This document shows positions 1 through 8,460 of a DNA stretch of 64,000 bases, one piece after another. Position numbers and translations under genes: made by a program. Numbering within the stretch: the stretch's first letter is position 1; each line of letters starts with the position of its first letter. Under the pieces are notes generated by a model. That model searched no databases, was not told where the DNA came from, and saw only the letters and a list, made by a program, of their open reading frames with translations. This DNA is from Spirochaetota bacterium (GTDB taxonomy: Bacteria; Spirochaetota; Spirochaetia; Treponematales; Rectinemataceae). Location of the stretch: contig JAJUJQ010000003.1 of the NCBI GenBank assembly GCA_029265255.1, positions 124,001 through 188,000 of the forward strand. The letters are read 5' to 3'.

Positions 1-492
1 CTCTTCTTGTCTGGCAAGCATGAATAAAAAATCCGACAACCTGTTGAGAACTCTGAGTAACACAGGGGATACCTGTTCTGAACGGGAAAGAGCGACGACA
101 CGGCGCTCAGCTCTCCGGGCGATCGTTCGAGCGATATCGAGCGCCGCAGATCCGCTGGTCATGCCAGGTACGACAAATCCTTTCAGCACGATATGTGATT
201 CGATTCTCGCTGTCTTTTCCTCAATGGTACGTTCGTCGTCCTCAGTTATCGACCTGTCGAATGGGGTGCCCAGTGAGGCCAGCTCTCCGGCTACCCTGAA
301 CAGCAATCGCTGGATGTAATCGATGTCGTACAGCACATCGTCTTGGAAGCATAGATGACGCGCCATGCCAAGCGCGGAAGACAGTTCATCGATAGTACCA
401 TAGGCTTCGACACGCAGAGAATCCTTGCCAATGCGCTCCCCGGACCAAAGGCCGGTTGTACCGTCATCGCCGGTTTTTGTTACGATACTCAT
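1..492 (-). CDS. PduO-type cob(I)alamin adenosyltransferase (C-terminus beyond window)
   Basis: The protein transfers adenosyl from ATP to cob(I)alamin to make coenzyme B12. Read from the ATG at 490-492, it begins MSIVTKTGDDGTTGLWSGER, the ATP-binding start typical of the PduO/CobO2 family, followed by a VEAYGTIDELSSALG segment, also characteristic. 164 codons are visible and the frame is still open at base 1, near the expected C-terminal LSDFLFMLAR motif, so little is missing. It is divergent from the aminoacyl transferase at 613. There is no Shine-Dalgarno site; a promoter ends six bases upstream of the ATG. A coenzyme-B12 consumer, NrdJ, lies about 11 kb away and gives a plausible need for the product. 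The family call is secure; that corrinoid is the substrate is inferred from the family. Confidence 0.9.
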   Translation of the reverse strand, partial: MSIVTKTGDDGTTGLWSGERIGKDSLRVEAYGTIDELSSALGMARHLCFQDDVLYDIDYIQRLLFRVAGELASLGTPFDRSITEDDERTIEEKTARIESHIVLKGFVVPGMTSGSAALDIARTIARRAERRVVALSRSEQVSPVLLRVLNRLSDFLFMLARQEE

Positions 493-498
493 ATGACA

Positions 499-527
499 AA
501 AGTACTGAGTATATGACCCCGTATCAA
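499..527 (-). promoter_or_regulatory. Probable promoter of the adenosyltransferase gene, leaderless geometry
   Basis: On the minus strand TTGATA (522-527) is followed after 17 bases by TACTTT (499-504). Only six bases then separate the -10 hexamer from the ATG at 490-492, so transcription should start at or next to the A of ATG. No Shine-Dalgarno sequence is present. Confidence 0.6.
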
Positions 528-612
528 GAAGGAAGCACTGATTCAAGGTAGCGAACACGGAAAATTCTCTGTTATTATTCTAGGTTGGCAATACCGAAGG
601 AGAATCTTCAGG

Positions 613-1581
613 ATGGCTCAGAACCATTTCATTGCCGAGGATGTCTGTCGATACTTCGAGGTTCCAAGAACCTCGATTTCGGAATGTATCATTTTTCCTG
701 AGGTATCAGAGGAAATGCGCCAGTTCTATGGGCGTCATATCGAGGAAGGATGGCGCCGCTATGGACCAATGCTGTATCGCATGCGCTGTCCGGGATGCAG
801 GCTCTGCATACCGTTGAGGATCAATGCCGACATTATAAAACCAAGCCCATCGCTTAATAGAATTCTGGCGCGCAATAGAGATCTTGTAGTAACGCGCGTT
901 CCTGCAACATTCAATAGTTTGCACTATGCGCTCTGGGTAGAATATTCACAATGGAAGCATGGGCTCAATCGCGAGGAGCTATCCGAGGAGAGCTACCGCC
1001 GCTTCCTTAGCTCGTGGAGTGTTCTATTCGAGTATCGCGTGTCAGGATCGCTGTGCGCTATCAGCATTATCGACCCTTTGGAGAATGGGCTGTCTTCAGT
1101 CTATTTTTTCTTCTCTCCCCAAGAGGCACGGCGCAGCCTCGGCTTTCTCTCGATACTAGTCGAGGCCGCGATCGCCGCAGCGCTTGAGCTAAGTCAATTC
1201 AATCAACTTGAGGTTCAAAAAGTTGCTGAATGGTATCACACTGATTCAAGCGCTTGCTGCCGCTCGCCAATGGATGCTTCAAAAAGCATGCCATGCGAGA
1301 GGGGTTGGTACTATCTGGGATTCTGGATTCCTTATGCCAGGACTATGGACTATAAGGCACGGATTGCTCCATTCGAATTGGCCCTCCCTGTGTGCGAAGA
1401 GTCTGGTCCCTACAAAACAGATGAGACCGCTCGCCGCATGGAGGCAGCCAGATATCAATGGCTTGAATTCCAGAACAAGGAAGACGCAATCCGCTATCTG
1501 ATCGGCTTGAAATGGCCTGGCATTGAAAGACAGCTTCACCCAGGTTCTCTCCCTCACGTTGACTATTCCACGTACTCATGA
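613..1581 (+). CDS. N-end-rule aminoacyl-tRNA-protein transferase (ATE/Bpt family)
   Basis: Proteins of this family add Arg or Leu from aminoacyl-tRNA to the N-terminus of proteins, marking them for ClpAP-type degradation. The 322-residue product has the N-terminal cysteine cluster C59-P-G-C62-R-L-C65 followed by PLRI, and the LARNRDL segment seen in Bpt/Ate1 proteins; the second half is the GNAT-like transferase fold with YFFFSPQEARRSLG. The start has a good ribosome site (AAGGAG at 599-604, eight bases ahead). Whether arginine or leucine is transferred, and to acidic or basic N-termini, cannot be told from the sequence. It precedes the parvulin gene with a 46-base gap and may be cotranscribed with it. 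Confidence 0.8.
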   Translation: MAQNHFIAEDVCRYFEVPRTSISECIIFPEVSEEMRQFYGRHIEEGWRRYGPMLYRMRCPGCRLCIPLRINADIIKPSPSLNRILARNRDLVVTRVPATFNSLHYALWVEYSQWKHGLNREELSEESYRRFLSSWSVLFEYRVSGSLCAISIIDPLENGLSSVYFFFSPQEARRSLGFLSILVEAAIAAALELSQFNQLEVQKVAEWYHTDSSACCRSPMDASKSMPCERGWYYLGFWIPYARTMDYKARIAPFELALPVCEESGPYKTDETARRMEAARYQWLEFQNKEDAIRYLIGLKWPGIERQLHPGSLPHVDYSTYS

Positions 1582-1627
1582 TAGCTTATCCGGGAATTTC
1601 ACGATGTTTCCGAAAGAAAGGAACACT

Positions 1628-3238
1628 ATGGCATCCGAAGAGAAAGACCGGACATCTTCAGCAGAAGGCGGCAAGCCTGTCGCGCTAAAGAAAACCGAAA
1701 CCAGAAAAGAAGAGAAGAAGACAGAGAATACGCTTAAGAAAAATTTCAAAAACCCCTTTGTTTATGTAGGGACTATCATTATTCTCGTTCTTACCATTAT
1801 CGCATTCGTCCTCATTCCAGGTGTCGGTGGTGGTGTTTCCACCGGCGGCGAGAATCCATCCTTTGGATCCTGGAACGGAAACAGGATCGAATACGCTGCG
1901 GACTCATATTTCGCCGATCAAGTGTCCCAAATCAACGATTATCTCCGGCAGCAAGGCCTCGATCAGAGCCAGGCACAATTATATGCCTATCAAGTCTGGC
2001 GATTGGCTTTCCAGAATACGGTTATTCGTACCGCGTTGCTGGACTCCGCCAAGAAGGCTGGCATGAAGATCAGCGAGCAGACGATCGATGAGGAGATAGC
2101 GAAGGATTCCCGTTTTCAGGAAGATGGCAAGTTTTCGCTTGAAAAATACAACAAGACACCATTGGCCACGCGACTATCCATCAGAAATCGCCTTCGCGAG
2201 GACCTGCTGATACAGAATTATTATGGGGATCTGCTGTCCGTGGCGCCTTCTACCGCCGAGATCGAATTCGTCGCTTCGATGGCCAAGCCACAGAGAGCGC
2301 TTCAGTATGTGAGCATTTCCTTCGCGGATTTCCCGACCGAAAAGGCTCTTGAATGGGCCAGAAATAATGAAAGTCTATTCCGAACAATCGGGCTTTCGAA
2401 GATCACGATTACCAGCTCGCAGAAAGACGCGGAGAAAGTGCTCGCGCAGGTCAAGTCCAACAGCTTGTCCTTTGAGGATGCGGCCAAGAGCCATTCCAAG
2501 GACTCATATGCGGAAAAAGGCGGTGACCTTGGGGTTCAGCCTTTCTATCTATTGAAAGGCGAATTCCAGAACGAAAAAGACGCGGAAACGCTCATGAGCC
2601 TCAAGCAGGGAGAGCTTTCTTCCGTGTTCAAGGTTGGCGAGAACCAGTGGGCTTTCTTCCGCGTATATTCCGCAGCAGCGGCTCCTGATTTTTCCAAGCA
2701 GTCGGTAATCGATGAAGTCAAAAGCTATGTCTTCGATCGAGAAAAGTCGATTATGGAAAACTGGGCACTTGCCAAGGCAGAAGAATTCGCTGCGGATGCG
2801 GCTAAGTCAGGATTTTCCGCCGCAGCAAAGAAGCATGGTCTTTCGGTTAAGGCCGCAGGCCCCTTCATCCTCAATTATGGAAAACCCAGCTTCTACTTCT
2901 ATGGTCAGCAGATCAGTCTCTTCCAGGAGCCCTATCGTTCGCTAGACATCGAACTGACCGGCGCCGAAGTCAATGAGAATTTCCTTACTGCCGTGTTCTC
3001 GACCGCTAAAGGGAACATGACCAAACCGGTCGTGCTTGATGCATCGGTAGTGGTTATGAATGTGACTGACGACAAACCTGGCAATGATGAAGAGGCGGCC
3101 TATACGAAATTTGCTTATCCTTACTTCTTCCAGCAGGCAATGGAGAGCCAGATCCGCTCAACCATTCTTACATCGAAGAAATTCAAGGACGAATTCAATA
3201 CCACATTCGCAAAATTGTTCACTCCAGCAAAAAAATGA
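1628..3238 (+). CDS. Membrane-anchored parvulin-type peptidyl-prolyl isomerase (SurA/PpiD-like)
   Basis: A periplasmic folding factor for exported proteins. From the ATG at 1628 (purine-rich GAAAGGAAC upstream) the 536-residue product has a charged cytoplasmic N-terminus of about 40 residues rich in Lys/Glu, one membrane segment near residues 43-63 (YVGTIIILVLTIIAFVLIP), a SurA-type N-terminal chaperone region and a single parvulin domain near residues 250-350 with the family's GGDLG motif. The C-terminal part is another chaperone-like region. The single N-terminal anchor resembles PpiD; there is only one parvulin domain. An in-frame ATG at 1604 and a longer frame from 1523 exist but overlap the preceding gene or lack a ribosome site. 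A terminator follows. Confidence 0.8.
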   Translation: MASEEKDRTSSAEGGKPVALKKTETRKEEKKTENTLKKNFKNPFVYVGTIIILVLTIIAFVLIPGVGGGVSTGGENPSFGSWNGNRIEYAADSYFADQVSQINDYLRQQGLDQSQAQLYAYQVWRLAFQNTVIRTALLDSAKKAGMKISEQTIDEEIAKDSRFQEDGKFSLEKYNKTPLATRLSIRNRLREDLLIQNYYGDLLSVAPSTAEIEFVASMAKPQRALQYVSISFADFPTEKALEWARNNESLFRTIGLSKITITSSQKDAEKVLAQVKSNSLSFEDAAKSHSKDSYAEKGGDLGVQPFYLLKGEFQNEKDAETLMSLKQGELSSVFKVGENQWAFFRVYSAAAAPDFSKQSVIDEVKSYVFDREKSIMENWALAKAEEFAADAAKSGFSAAAKKHGLSVKAAGPFILNYGKPSFYFYGQQISLFQEPYRSLDIELTGAEVNENFLTAVFSTAKGNMTKPVVLDASVVVMNVTDDKPGNDEEAAYTKFAYPYFFQQAMESQIRSTILTSKKFKDEFNTTFAKLFTPAKK

Positions 3239-3302
3239 AAGCCAGCGCGGTTGGCGGCCCCAGCCGCTCCACTGTGCTTTTCCTTGTGCACGAATCTATA
3301 AA

Positions 3303-3340
3303 AACAGCCGGCGGGATGTTCCTGCCGGCTGTTCTGTTTG
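3303..3340 (+). terminator. Rho-independent terminator after the parvulin gene
   Basis: A ten-base perfect stem (AACAGCCGGC / GCCGGCTGTT, 3303-3312 and 3324-3333) with an 11-base loop is followed by CTGTTT. It lies between the convergent parvulin and lepA genes and, being symmetrical with A residues on the other side, may serve both strands. Confidence 0.8.
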
Positions 3341-3374
3341 TCGGGAATGCCGCACAAAACCGAGTCGATACCTC

Positions 3375-5189
3375 TCAGCGGTCTTCTTCCTCACTGGCTT
3401 TGAGTACCGAAAGGAATACTTCCTGCCCGAGCTCGACATTGCCGATCATCTTGAGCTTTTTCTTACCTTCCTTTTGTTTTTCGAGGAGCTTGCGCTTGCG
3501 GGTTATATCGCCACCATAGCATTTAGCGAGAACATCCTTACGTACAGGATTTACTGTCTCGCGGGCTATGATCTGGCCGCCAATGGCTCCCTGAACCGCT
3601 ACTTTGAATTGTTGCCGCGGAATGTTGTTCTTAAGACGTTCACAGATAAGCCGCGCTCGTTCGTAGGCACCCTGGCGGAATACCAACATGGACAGCGCAT
3701 CGACAGGATCTCCGTTGATGAGGAAATCGAGCTTTGCTAGTTCGGTAGGCCGATAACCGATCACATCATAATCAAAGCTCGCGTATCCACGCGATGTCGA
3801 CTTCAGCTTATCATAAAAGTCGAACAACACCTCGGCAAGAGGCATTTCAAATACCAGCTCGACGCGCTTCTCATCGAGGTGGATGAATGATGTCTGCACC
3901 CCCCGCTTGCCAAGGCAAAGCGCGATTATGTTCCCAACATAATCGACCGGCGTGATGATCTGGGCTTTGATATAGGGCTCTTCCGCGCTTTCGATCCGCG
4001 CAGGGTCAGGATATTCACTGGGGTTGTCGATAAACAAATCGCTGCCGTCCCGCAGGTGGATAAGGTATCGAACCGATGGGGCGGTCATGATGATGGATTG
4101 CCCATATTCTCGCTCAAGGCGCTCTTGAACCACTTCAAGATGCAATAAGCCTAGAAATCCGCACCTGAAACCAAACCCAAGGGCAAGCGAGTGATCCTTC
4201 TCGAACACCAGCGATGCATCATTCAGGACAAGCTTTTCCAGGCTGTCCCGCAATTCATCGTAATCGGCGGAATCGATTGGATAGATCGAGCTGAAGACGA
4301 CCGGCTTTACCTCACGGAATCCAGGCAATGGGGCTGCGCAAGGATGTTCGTCATCGGTAAGCGTGTCGCCGACACGTACTTCCCGAACAGTCTTTATTCC
4401 TGCAATGCAGTATCCGACCTCGCCTGCGCCCAAAACATCGGCGGGTGTCGGTACAATCCGGAAGTGCCCTACTTCCTCCACCTCATGGACTGCTCCCGTT
4501 GACATGAGACGAATTTTCGATCCCTTTTTAAGAGTTCCGTTGACCAGCCGGACATGTACCACGACTCCGCGATAGGCATCATAGTGGGAATCGAAGATGA
4601 GTGCCTGAAGCGGTGCCTCTGAACTCCCTGATGGAGCAGGAATTTTCTCGACAATCGCCTCAAAGAGCTCATCGATACCAATACCCAGTTTTGCGGATAC
4701 AGGAAGGGCTTCGCTTCCATCGAGCCCGAGGTCCTTGTCGATTTGATGACGGACACTATCCACATCGGCAGCAGGCATATCGATCTTATTGATTACGGGA
4801 AGTATTTCGAGATTGTGGTCAAGCGCCATATACATGTTGGAGAGTGTCTGCGCTTCAACACCCTGTGTCGCGTCTATAACCAGTACTGCCCCCTCGCAGG
4901 CCGCAATCGCGCGCGACACCTCGTAGGAAAAATCGACATGTCCCGGCGTGTCAACGAGATTGAGCATGTAAGTCGCCCCATCCTTTGCCGTGTAGGGCAG
5001 GCTTACAGCCTGGCTTTTGATCGTGATGCCCCGCTCGCGTTCGATATCCATGTTGTCGAGCATCTGATTTTGAAATTTGCGCATGTCAACCAGGTGAGCC
5101 TTTTCTATGAAACGATCGGCAAGCGTGCTTTTACCGTGGTCAATATGTGCAATGATACAAAAATTCCTGATATGCTGAGGATCGATCAT
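3375..5189 (-). CDS. lepA: Elongation factor 4 (back-translocating GTPase LepA)
   Basis: Ribosome-bound GTPase of translation. The 604-residue length is the family's usual size. G1 is AHIDHGKST near residues 14-22, G3 is VDTPGHVDF and G4 is NKID; the C-terminal LepA-specific domain contains KRKLLEKQKEGKKKLK followed by MIGNVELGQEVFLSVL. The ATG at 5187-5189 has no Shine-Dalgarno site but sits six bases below a promoter -10 hexamer, so the message is probably leaderless. The gene stands alone, convergent with the parvulin gene and divergent from the glutaredoxin operon. Confidence 0.97.
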   Translation of the reverse strand: MIDPQHIRNFCIIAHIDHGKSTLADRFIEKAHLVDMRKFQNQMLDNMDIERERGITIKSQAVSLPYTAKDGATYMLNLVDTPGHVDFSYEVSRAIAACEGAVLVIDATQGVEAQTLSNMYMALDHNLEILPVINKIDMPAADVDSVRHQIDKDLGLDGSEALPVSAKLGIGIDELFEAIVEKIPAPSGSSEAPLQALIFDSHYDAYRGVVVHVRLVNGTLKKGSKIRLMSTGAVHEVEEVGHFRIVPTPADVLGAGEVGYCIAGIKTVREVRVGDTLTDDEHPCAAPLPGFREVKPVVFSSIYPIDSADYDELRDSLEKLVLNDASLVFEKDHSLALGFGFRCGFLGLLHLEVVQERLEREYGQSIIMTAPSVRYLIHLRDGSDLFIDNPSEYPDPARIESAEEPYIKAQIITPVDYVGNIIALCLGKRGVQTSFIHLDEKRVELVFEMPLAEVLFDFYDKLKSTSRGYASFDYDVIGYRPTELAKLDFLINGDPVDALSMLVFRQGAYERARLICERLKNNIPRQQFKVAVQGAIGGQIIARETVNPVRKDVLAKCYGGDITRKRKLLEKQKEGKKKLKMIGNVELGQEVFLSVLKASEEEDR

Positions 5190-5195
5190 AGTTTC

Positions 5196-5224
5196 AATCT
5201 ATAGGAAAGATTTGTAATGTTCAA
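5196..5224 (-). promoter_or_regulatory. Probable lepA promoter, leaderless geometry
   Basis: Minus strand TTGAAC (5219-5224), 17 bases, TAGATT (5196-5201), then six bases to the lepA ATG. A second -10 candidate, TATAGA, overlaps at 15-base spacing. Confidence 0.55.
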
Positions 5225-5242
5225 TGGAGCGGAATGCCGCTT

Positions 5243-5317
5243 TAAGTCTGATATAAGTCTGCATTGGTACTCTATGCCTTCATGTATGCTTTTTGATATA
5301 TTGATTGATAGTCAATC
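5243..5317 (+). promoter_or_regulatory. Repeats upstream of the glutaredoxin/FTR operon (operator candidates)
   Basis: The 8-mer TAAGTCTG occurs at 5243-5250 and again at 5254-5261, eleven bases apart and so on the same helix face. Further down is a perfect inverted repeat GATTGA-TAG-TCAATC at 5303-5317, just before the AGGAGG ribosome site at 5321. Both lie in the lepA/glutaredoxin divergent region. A clear sigma-70 promoter for the plus strand was not found. A redox or iron-sulfur regulator site is a guess from the operon content. Confidence 0.35.
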
Positions 5318-5330
5318 CACAGGAGGAAAC

Positions 5331-5639
5331 ATGAATCTCGATCATTTGCCAGTCATCCGCAAAGACGGACCTCGAACGGATCACGAAATCATGGTATTTG
5401 CCCTGTCTACCTGCGGTTTCTGTAAGAGAGCCTTGGCATTTCTGGATAGTCACGGCTTCTCATACCGCTATCTGCACGTCGACCTTATTCCTGTGGAGGA
5501 AAAAAACAAAATCAAGCAGGAGCTAAAAGAGCGCTTCAGCGAGAATGTGGCCTTCCCTTTTGCAGTCATCGATAACGACAGGCATCTTGTAGGATTCATA
5601 GAAGCGGATTGGCGGCTCACACTCGGTGTGCAGTCCTGA
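5331..5639 (+). CDS. Glutaredoxin-like protein (CGFC active site)
   Basis: A 102-residue thioredoxin-fold protein with the dithiol motif C28-G-F-C31 after a beta strand (EIMVFALST) and a cis-Pro segment (VAFPFAVI). The motif differs from the CPYC of classical glutaredoxins and from CGPC of thioredoxins. The start at 5331 is set by AGGAGG five bases upstream. It is the first gene of an operon with the FTR-like protein, a cysteine desulfurase and ThiI, so its likely job is to accept electrons from FTR. An upstream in-frame ATG at 5217 would overlap the lepA promoter and is unlikely. Confidence 0.85.
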   Translation: MNLDHLPVIRKDGPRTDHEIMVFALSTCGFCKRALAFLDSHGFSYRYLHVDLIPVEEKNKIKQELKERFSENVAFPFAVIDNDRHLVGFIEADWRLTLGVQS

Positions 5640-5695
5640 ATGATAAAAGAAAGCGCGGATTATCGATCCACAATTGAGCCCGAAGGAGTCCTTCC

Positions 5696-6028
5696 ATGAC
5701 GACGAATAAAAACAAGGAACAGACCGAGCTTTTCACGCGCATGGCTGCCCAGAAACAGGGGTGGGTTCTAAACCCGGACAAAGAGTTCTATGAAAGCCTC
5801 GTCGAAGGCCTGACGGCGAATTACAATCGCTATGGCTATTATCTATGCCCTTGCAGAGATAGCGAAGGTTCAAGAGAATCGGACAAGTCCGCCATCTGTC
5901 CCTGCGTATGGTCGCGCAAGGATATTCCTGAGTTCGGGCACTGCTACTGCGCGCTCTATTTTTCGGCCGATTTCGCCGCTTCGGGACGGCCGCCAGCCTC
6001 AATCCCTGACAGGCGCTATCAGGAATGA
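5696..6028 (+). CDS. Ferredoxin:thioredoxin reductase catalytic-subunit-like protein
   Basis: FTR catalytic subunits use a [4Fe-4S] cluster next to a redox disulfide to pass single electrons from ferredoxin to a thioredoxin-fold partner. This 110-residue protein has the three Cys-X-Cys motifs: C51-P-C53, C68-P-C70 and C83-Y-C85, ending in GHCYCALYF. Plant and cyanobacterial FTR has CPC-X16-CPC-X8-CHC; here the spacings are 14 and 12 and the His between the last two cysteines is Tyr, although a His precedes at 82. No FTR variable subunit is encoded nearby, as is usual for non-photosynthetic members. A GAAGGAG site precedes the start. The stop overlaps the start of the cysteine desulfurase. The adjacent glutaredoxin is the natural partner. 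Confidence 0.88.
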   Translation: MTTNKNKEQTELFTRMAAQKQGWVLNPDKEFYESLVEGLTANYNRYGYYLCPCRDSEGSRESDKSAICPCVWSRKDIPEFGHCYCALYFSADFAASGRPPASIPDRRYQE

Positions 6029-7224
6029 TCGCCACGATGATTGAAGGACAGGTTTATCTCGACTGGGCAGCCACCGCTCTGCCTGATGCGGCAATCCTTC
6101 GGCAGGCCATGGAACTCTCTCTCACGCATTTCGGCAACCCCTCCAGTGCCCATCAAACAGGCAGGAACGCGCGTGAAATTCTTGAAGCTGCGAGAAATCG
6201 ACTCGCAACCTCTCTAGGCTTGGATACGCTGGGAGGAACAATTGTATTCACCGCATCCGGAACAGAAGCAGATCAGATCCCCTTTCTATCCCTGCTCCGC
6301 GCAATGCGCGCGCTATCGCTTAAAAAAACACATATAATTGTCTCCGCGATCGAACATGCCGCGATAGAATGCCAGGCGGCGATGCTGCAGCGCATGGGCC
6401 TTGAAGTGACATGGGTTGTTCCGGATTCAAGCGGGCACATTCACCCTGATTCTATTACCTCGCGACTTAGAAAAGAGACTGCTCTGATCGCTGTTATGGC
6501 GGTCAACAATGAAACAGGGACCGTGCAGGATATTTCAGGTATCGCACGCGCAATTGCCGAATCTGCACACGCAAAGGGGATGAAGAAGCCCTGGTTCCAT
6601 ACTGATGCTGTACAAGCAAGCGGGAAACTGCCGCTCGCGGCACACTGTCATGGCGCAGACAGTATCGCCATTTCTGCCCACAAGATTCGCGGCCCTAAGG
6701 GGATCGGAGGATTGTGGTTATCGCGCAAACTGGAGCCGCTTGCCTGTGGTGGTGGTCAGGAGAATGGCATTCGGTCAGGAACCGAAAACGTGCTCGGAGC
6801 GGTTGCCTTTAGCTTTGCTGCCGAAGCCGCGATCCGCGATTTCGAGTCGCGCCGCGTCCATGCCCTTGCCCTCGAATCTCAACTGCTGCAAGGAATTGCC
6901 TCCATACCAGGTGCCTGCACGGTGCCAAATCGAAAGCCGGCGGACCCTTCTTTTGTACCGGATATCGTATCAATTGCTTTTCCAGGTCTTGGTGGTGAAA
7001 CAATGGTACGCGCGCTTTCGGATGCAGGAATATCTGTTTCGACCGGTTCGGCCTGCTCAAGCAATAAAATGGAGAAGGGACGTCGAGTGCTGAAGGCAAT
7101 GGGAGTCCCCGACGATATTTCATTTTCTTCGATACGAGTATCGACCGGCCCCACGACGACCGCCCAGGAAATCGATTATTTTCTGCAACAGGCTGAGGAC
7201 TTGTACAGAAGGCTGAAAACCTGA
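6025..7224 (+). CDS. Cysteine desulfurase (NifS/IscS family)
   Basis: PLP enzyme that removes sulfur from cysteine as an enzyme-bound persulfide for Fe-S clusters or tRNA thiolation. In 399 residues it shows YLDWAATA at the N-terminus, HTDAVQASGK, the PLP lysine K220 in SAHKIRGPKG, and the persulfide cysteine at about residue 344 in STGSACSS. The ATGA overlap with the FTR-like gene supports the start at 6025; a second ATG lies at 6037. Followed after 12 bases by thiI, so a role as sulfur donor for 4-thiouridine is likely, as in the Bacillus NifZ-ThiI pair. No iscU or sufU scaffold is in the window. Confidence 0.93.
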   Translation: MIATMIEGQVYLDWAATALPDAAILRQAMELSLTHFGNPSSAHQTGRNAREILEAARNRLATSLGLDTLGGTIVFTASGTEADQIPFLSLLRAMRALSLKKTHIIVSAIEHAAIECQAAMLQRMGLEVTWVVPDSSGHIHPDSITSRLRKETALIAVMAVNNETGTVQDISGIARAIAESAHAKGMKKPWFHTDAVQASGKLPLAAHCHGADSIAISAHKIRGPKGIGGLWLSRKLEPLACGGGQENGIRSGTENVLGAVAFSFAAEAAIRDFESRRVHALALESQLLQGIASIPGACTVPNRKPADPSFVPDIVSIAFPGLGGETMVRALSDAGISVSTGSACSSNKMEKGRRVLKAMGVPDDISFSSIRVSTGPTTTAQEIDYFLQQAEDLYRRLKT

Positions 7225-7236
7225 TACTACACCTGC

Positions 7237-8460
7237 ATGCGCACGCTCTTTCTCATCAAGCCGGGTGAAATCGAACTCAAGCTTGGAAACCGGCGCGAAT
7301 TTATCCGTCGTCTCAAGAATCAGATACACCAGCGTCTCTCAGGATTTCCACACGAACTGGAAGAATACCCCGGTCGATTTTTTCTGTATGTTTCTCATGC
7401 GCACGCGGATACTGTACGCTTCATCCTTGAACGATGCCCAGGCATCAATGGTATTGCTCCTGCCATAAAGACCGAAAAGACTCCTCCAGCCATCATAGAA
7501 GCAGTGCTGCAGACTGCGCGATTGGAGGTCGAACGGGGCAGCAAAACATTCAAAATCGAGGTACGTCGCTCTGACAAAAGCTTCCCTCTGGACACCTATG
7601 GGATGTCAGTCGCGGCCGGGGACGCGGTCATGGACAATGTTGCTGGCCTTTCTGTTGATGTCCACCAACCAGATTGCATCATTATGATCGAAATCCGAGA
7701 GCGGGCTTATATCTATTCACGAACCGCGCCAGGGCCCCGAGGCCTTCCTGTCGGCAGTCAGGGGAAGGGCCTCCTTCTGCTCTCTGGTGGCATCGATTCG
7801 CCAGTCGCTGGGTATCTGATAGCAAAGCGTGGCCTCGCGCTCGAAGCTGTCTATTTCCATAGCTATCCGTATACGTCAGCTGAGGCACAGCGGAAGGTCG
7901 AGCGCCTTGCAGCAAGGCTCTCGATCTGGACAGGAGGCATTTCACTCTGGATTGTTCCCTTCACTGAAGTACAGCAGCGCATTAAAAAGGGAAATATTGA
8001 ACCAGCCAATACGCTCATGCTCCGTATGGCTATGATGCAGGCTTCTGATCTGATCGCTTCCCGGATCGGCGCTACCGCTCTGGTGACCGGTGAGAGTCTT
8101 GGTCAGGTGGCCAGCCAGACGGCCGAAAACATGCGGCTTTCCCAGAGTCCGACTACTCTCCCCATCTTTCGGCCTCTCGTCGGCATCGATAAGGAAGATA
8201 CCATCATCATGGCGAAACGCATCGGCACTTACGAGATTTCTATTTTACCCTATGAAGATTGCTGCGTACTGTTCAGTCCCAAACACCCCGTACTCAAACC
8301 TGATTTCTCGTCCATGCGTCACAATTACGCCTCGCTATCGCTCGAACACGCAATCGCGGAGGCGGTAGCCGCTGCTGAGTATAAAACCTTTTCATTTACC
8401 GATGCGCTTGCAGAATTCGGCATCGCGATATCAGGGAAAGCGAAACCAGATAGCCGGTGA
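7237..8460 (+). CDS. thiI: tRNA 4-thiouridine synthase ThiI (no rhodanese domain)
   Basis: Adenylates uridine 8 of tRNA and inserts sulfur. Domains in order are an N-terminal ferredoxin-like region, a THUMP domain near residues 55-165, and the PP-loop ATPase with LLLLSGGIDSPVAGYL near residues 178-193. The protein ends at 407 residues and lacks the C-terminal rhodanese domain of the E. coli enzyme, as in Bacillus ThiI, where a dedicated desulfurase delivers sulfur; the upstream desulfurase fits that. There is no Shine-Dalgarno site. An internal promoter-like pair, TTGTAC (7201-7206), 16 bases, GATACT (7223-7228), ends eight bases before the ATG. Confidence 0.93.
   Translation: MRTLFLIKPGEIELKLGNRREFIRRLKNQIHQRLSGFPHELEEYPGRFFLYVSHAHADTVRFILERCPGINGIAPAIKTEKTPPAIIEAVLQTARLEVERGSKTFKIEVRRSDKSFPLDTYGMSVAAGDAVMDNVAGLSVDVHQPDCIIMIEIRERAYIYSRTAPGPRGLPVGSQGKGLLLLSGGIDSPVAGYLIAKRGLALEAVYFHSYPYTSAEAQRKVERLAARLSIWTGGISLWIVPFTEVQQRIKKGNIEPANTLMLRMAMMQASDLIASRIGATALVTGESLGQVASQTAENMRLSQSPTTLPIFRPLVGIDKEDTIIMAKRIGTYEISILPYEDCCVLFSPKHPVLKPDFSSMRHNYASLSLEHAIAEAVAAAEYKTFSFTDALAEFGIAISGKAKPDSR

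Noticed and set aside
3084..3740. 218-residue open frame on the plus strand
   Set aside because: It crosses a terminator, the end of the parvulin gene and the antisense of lepA; composition and lack of homology mark it as a shadow.
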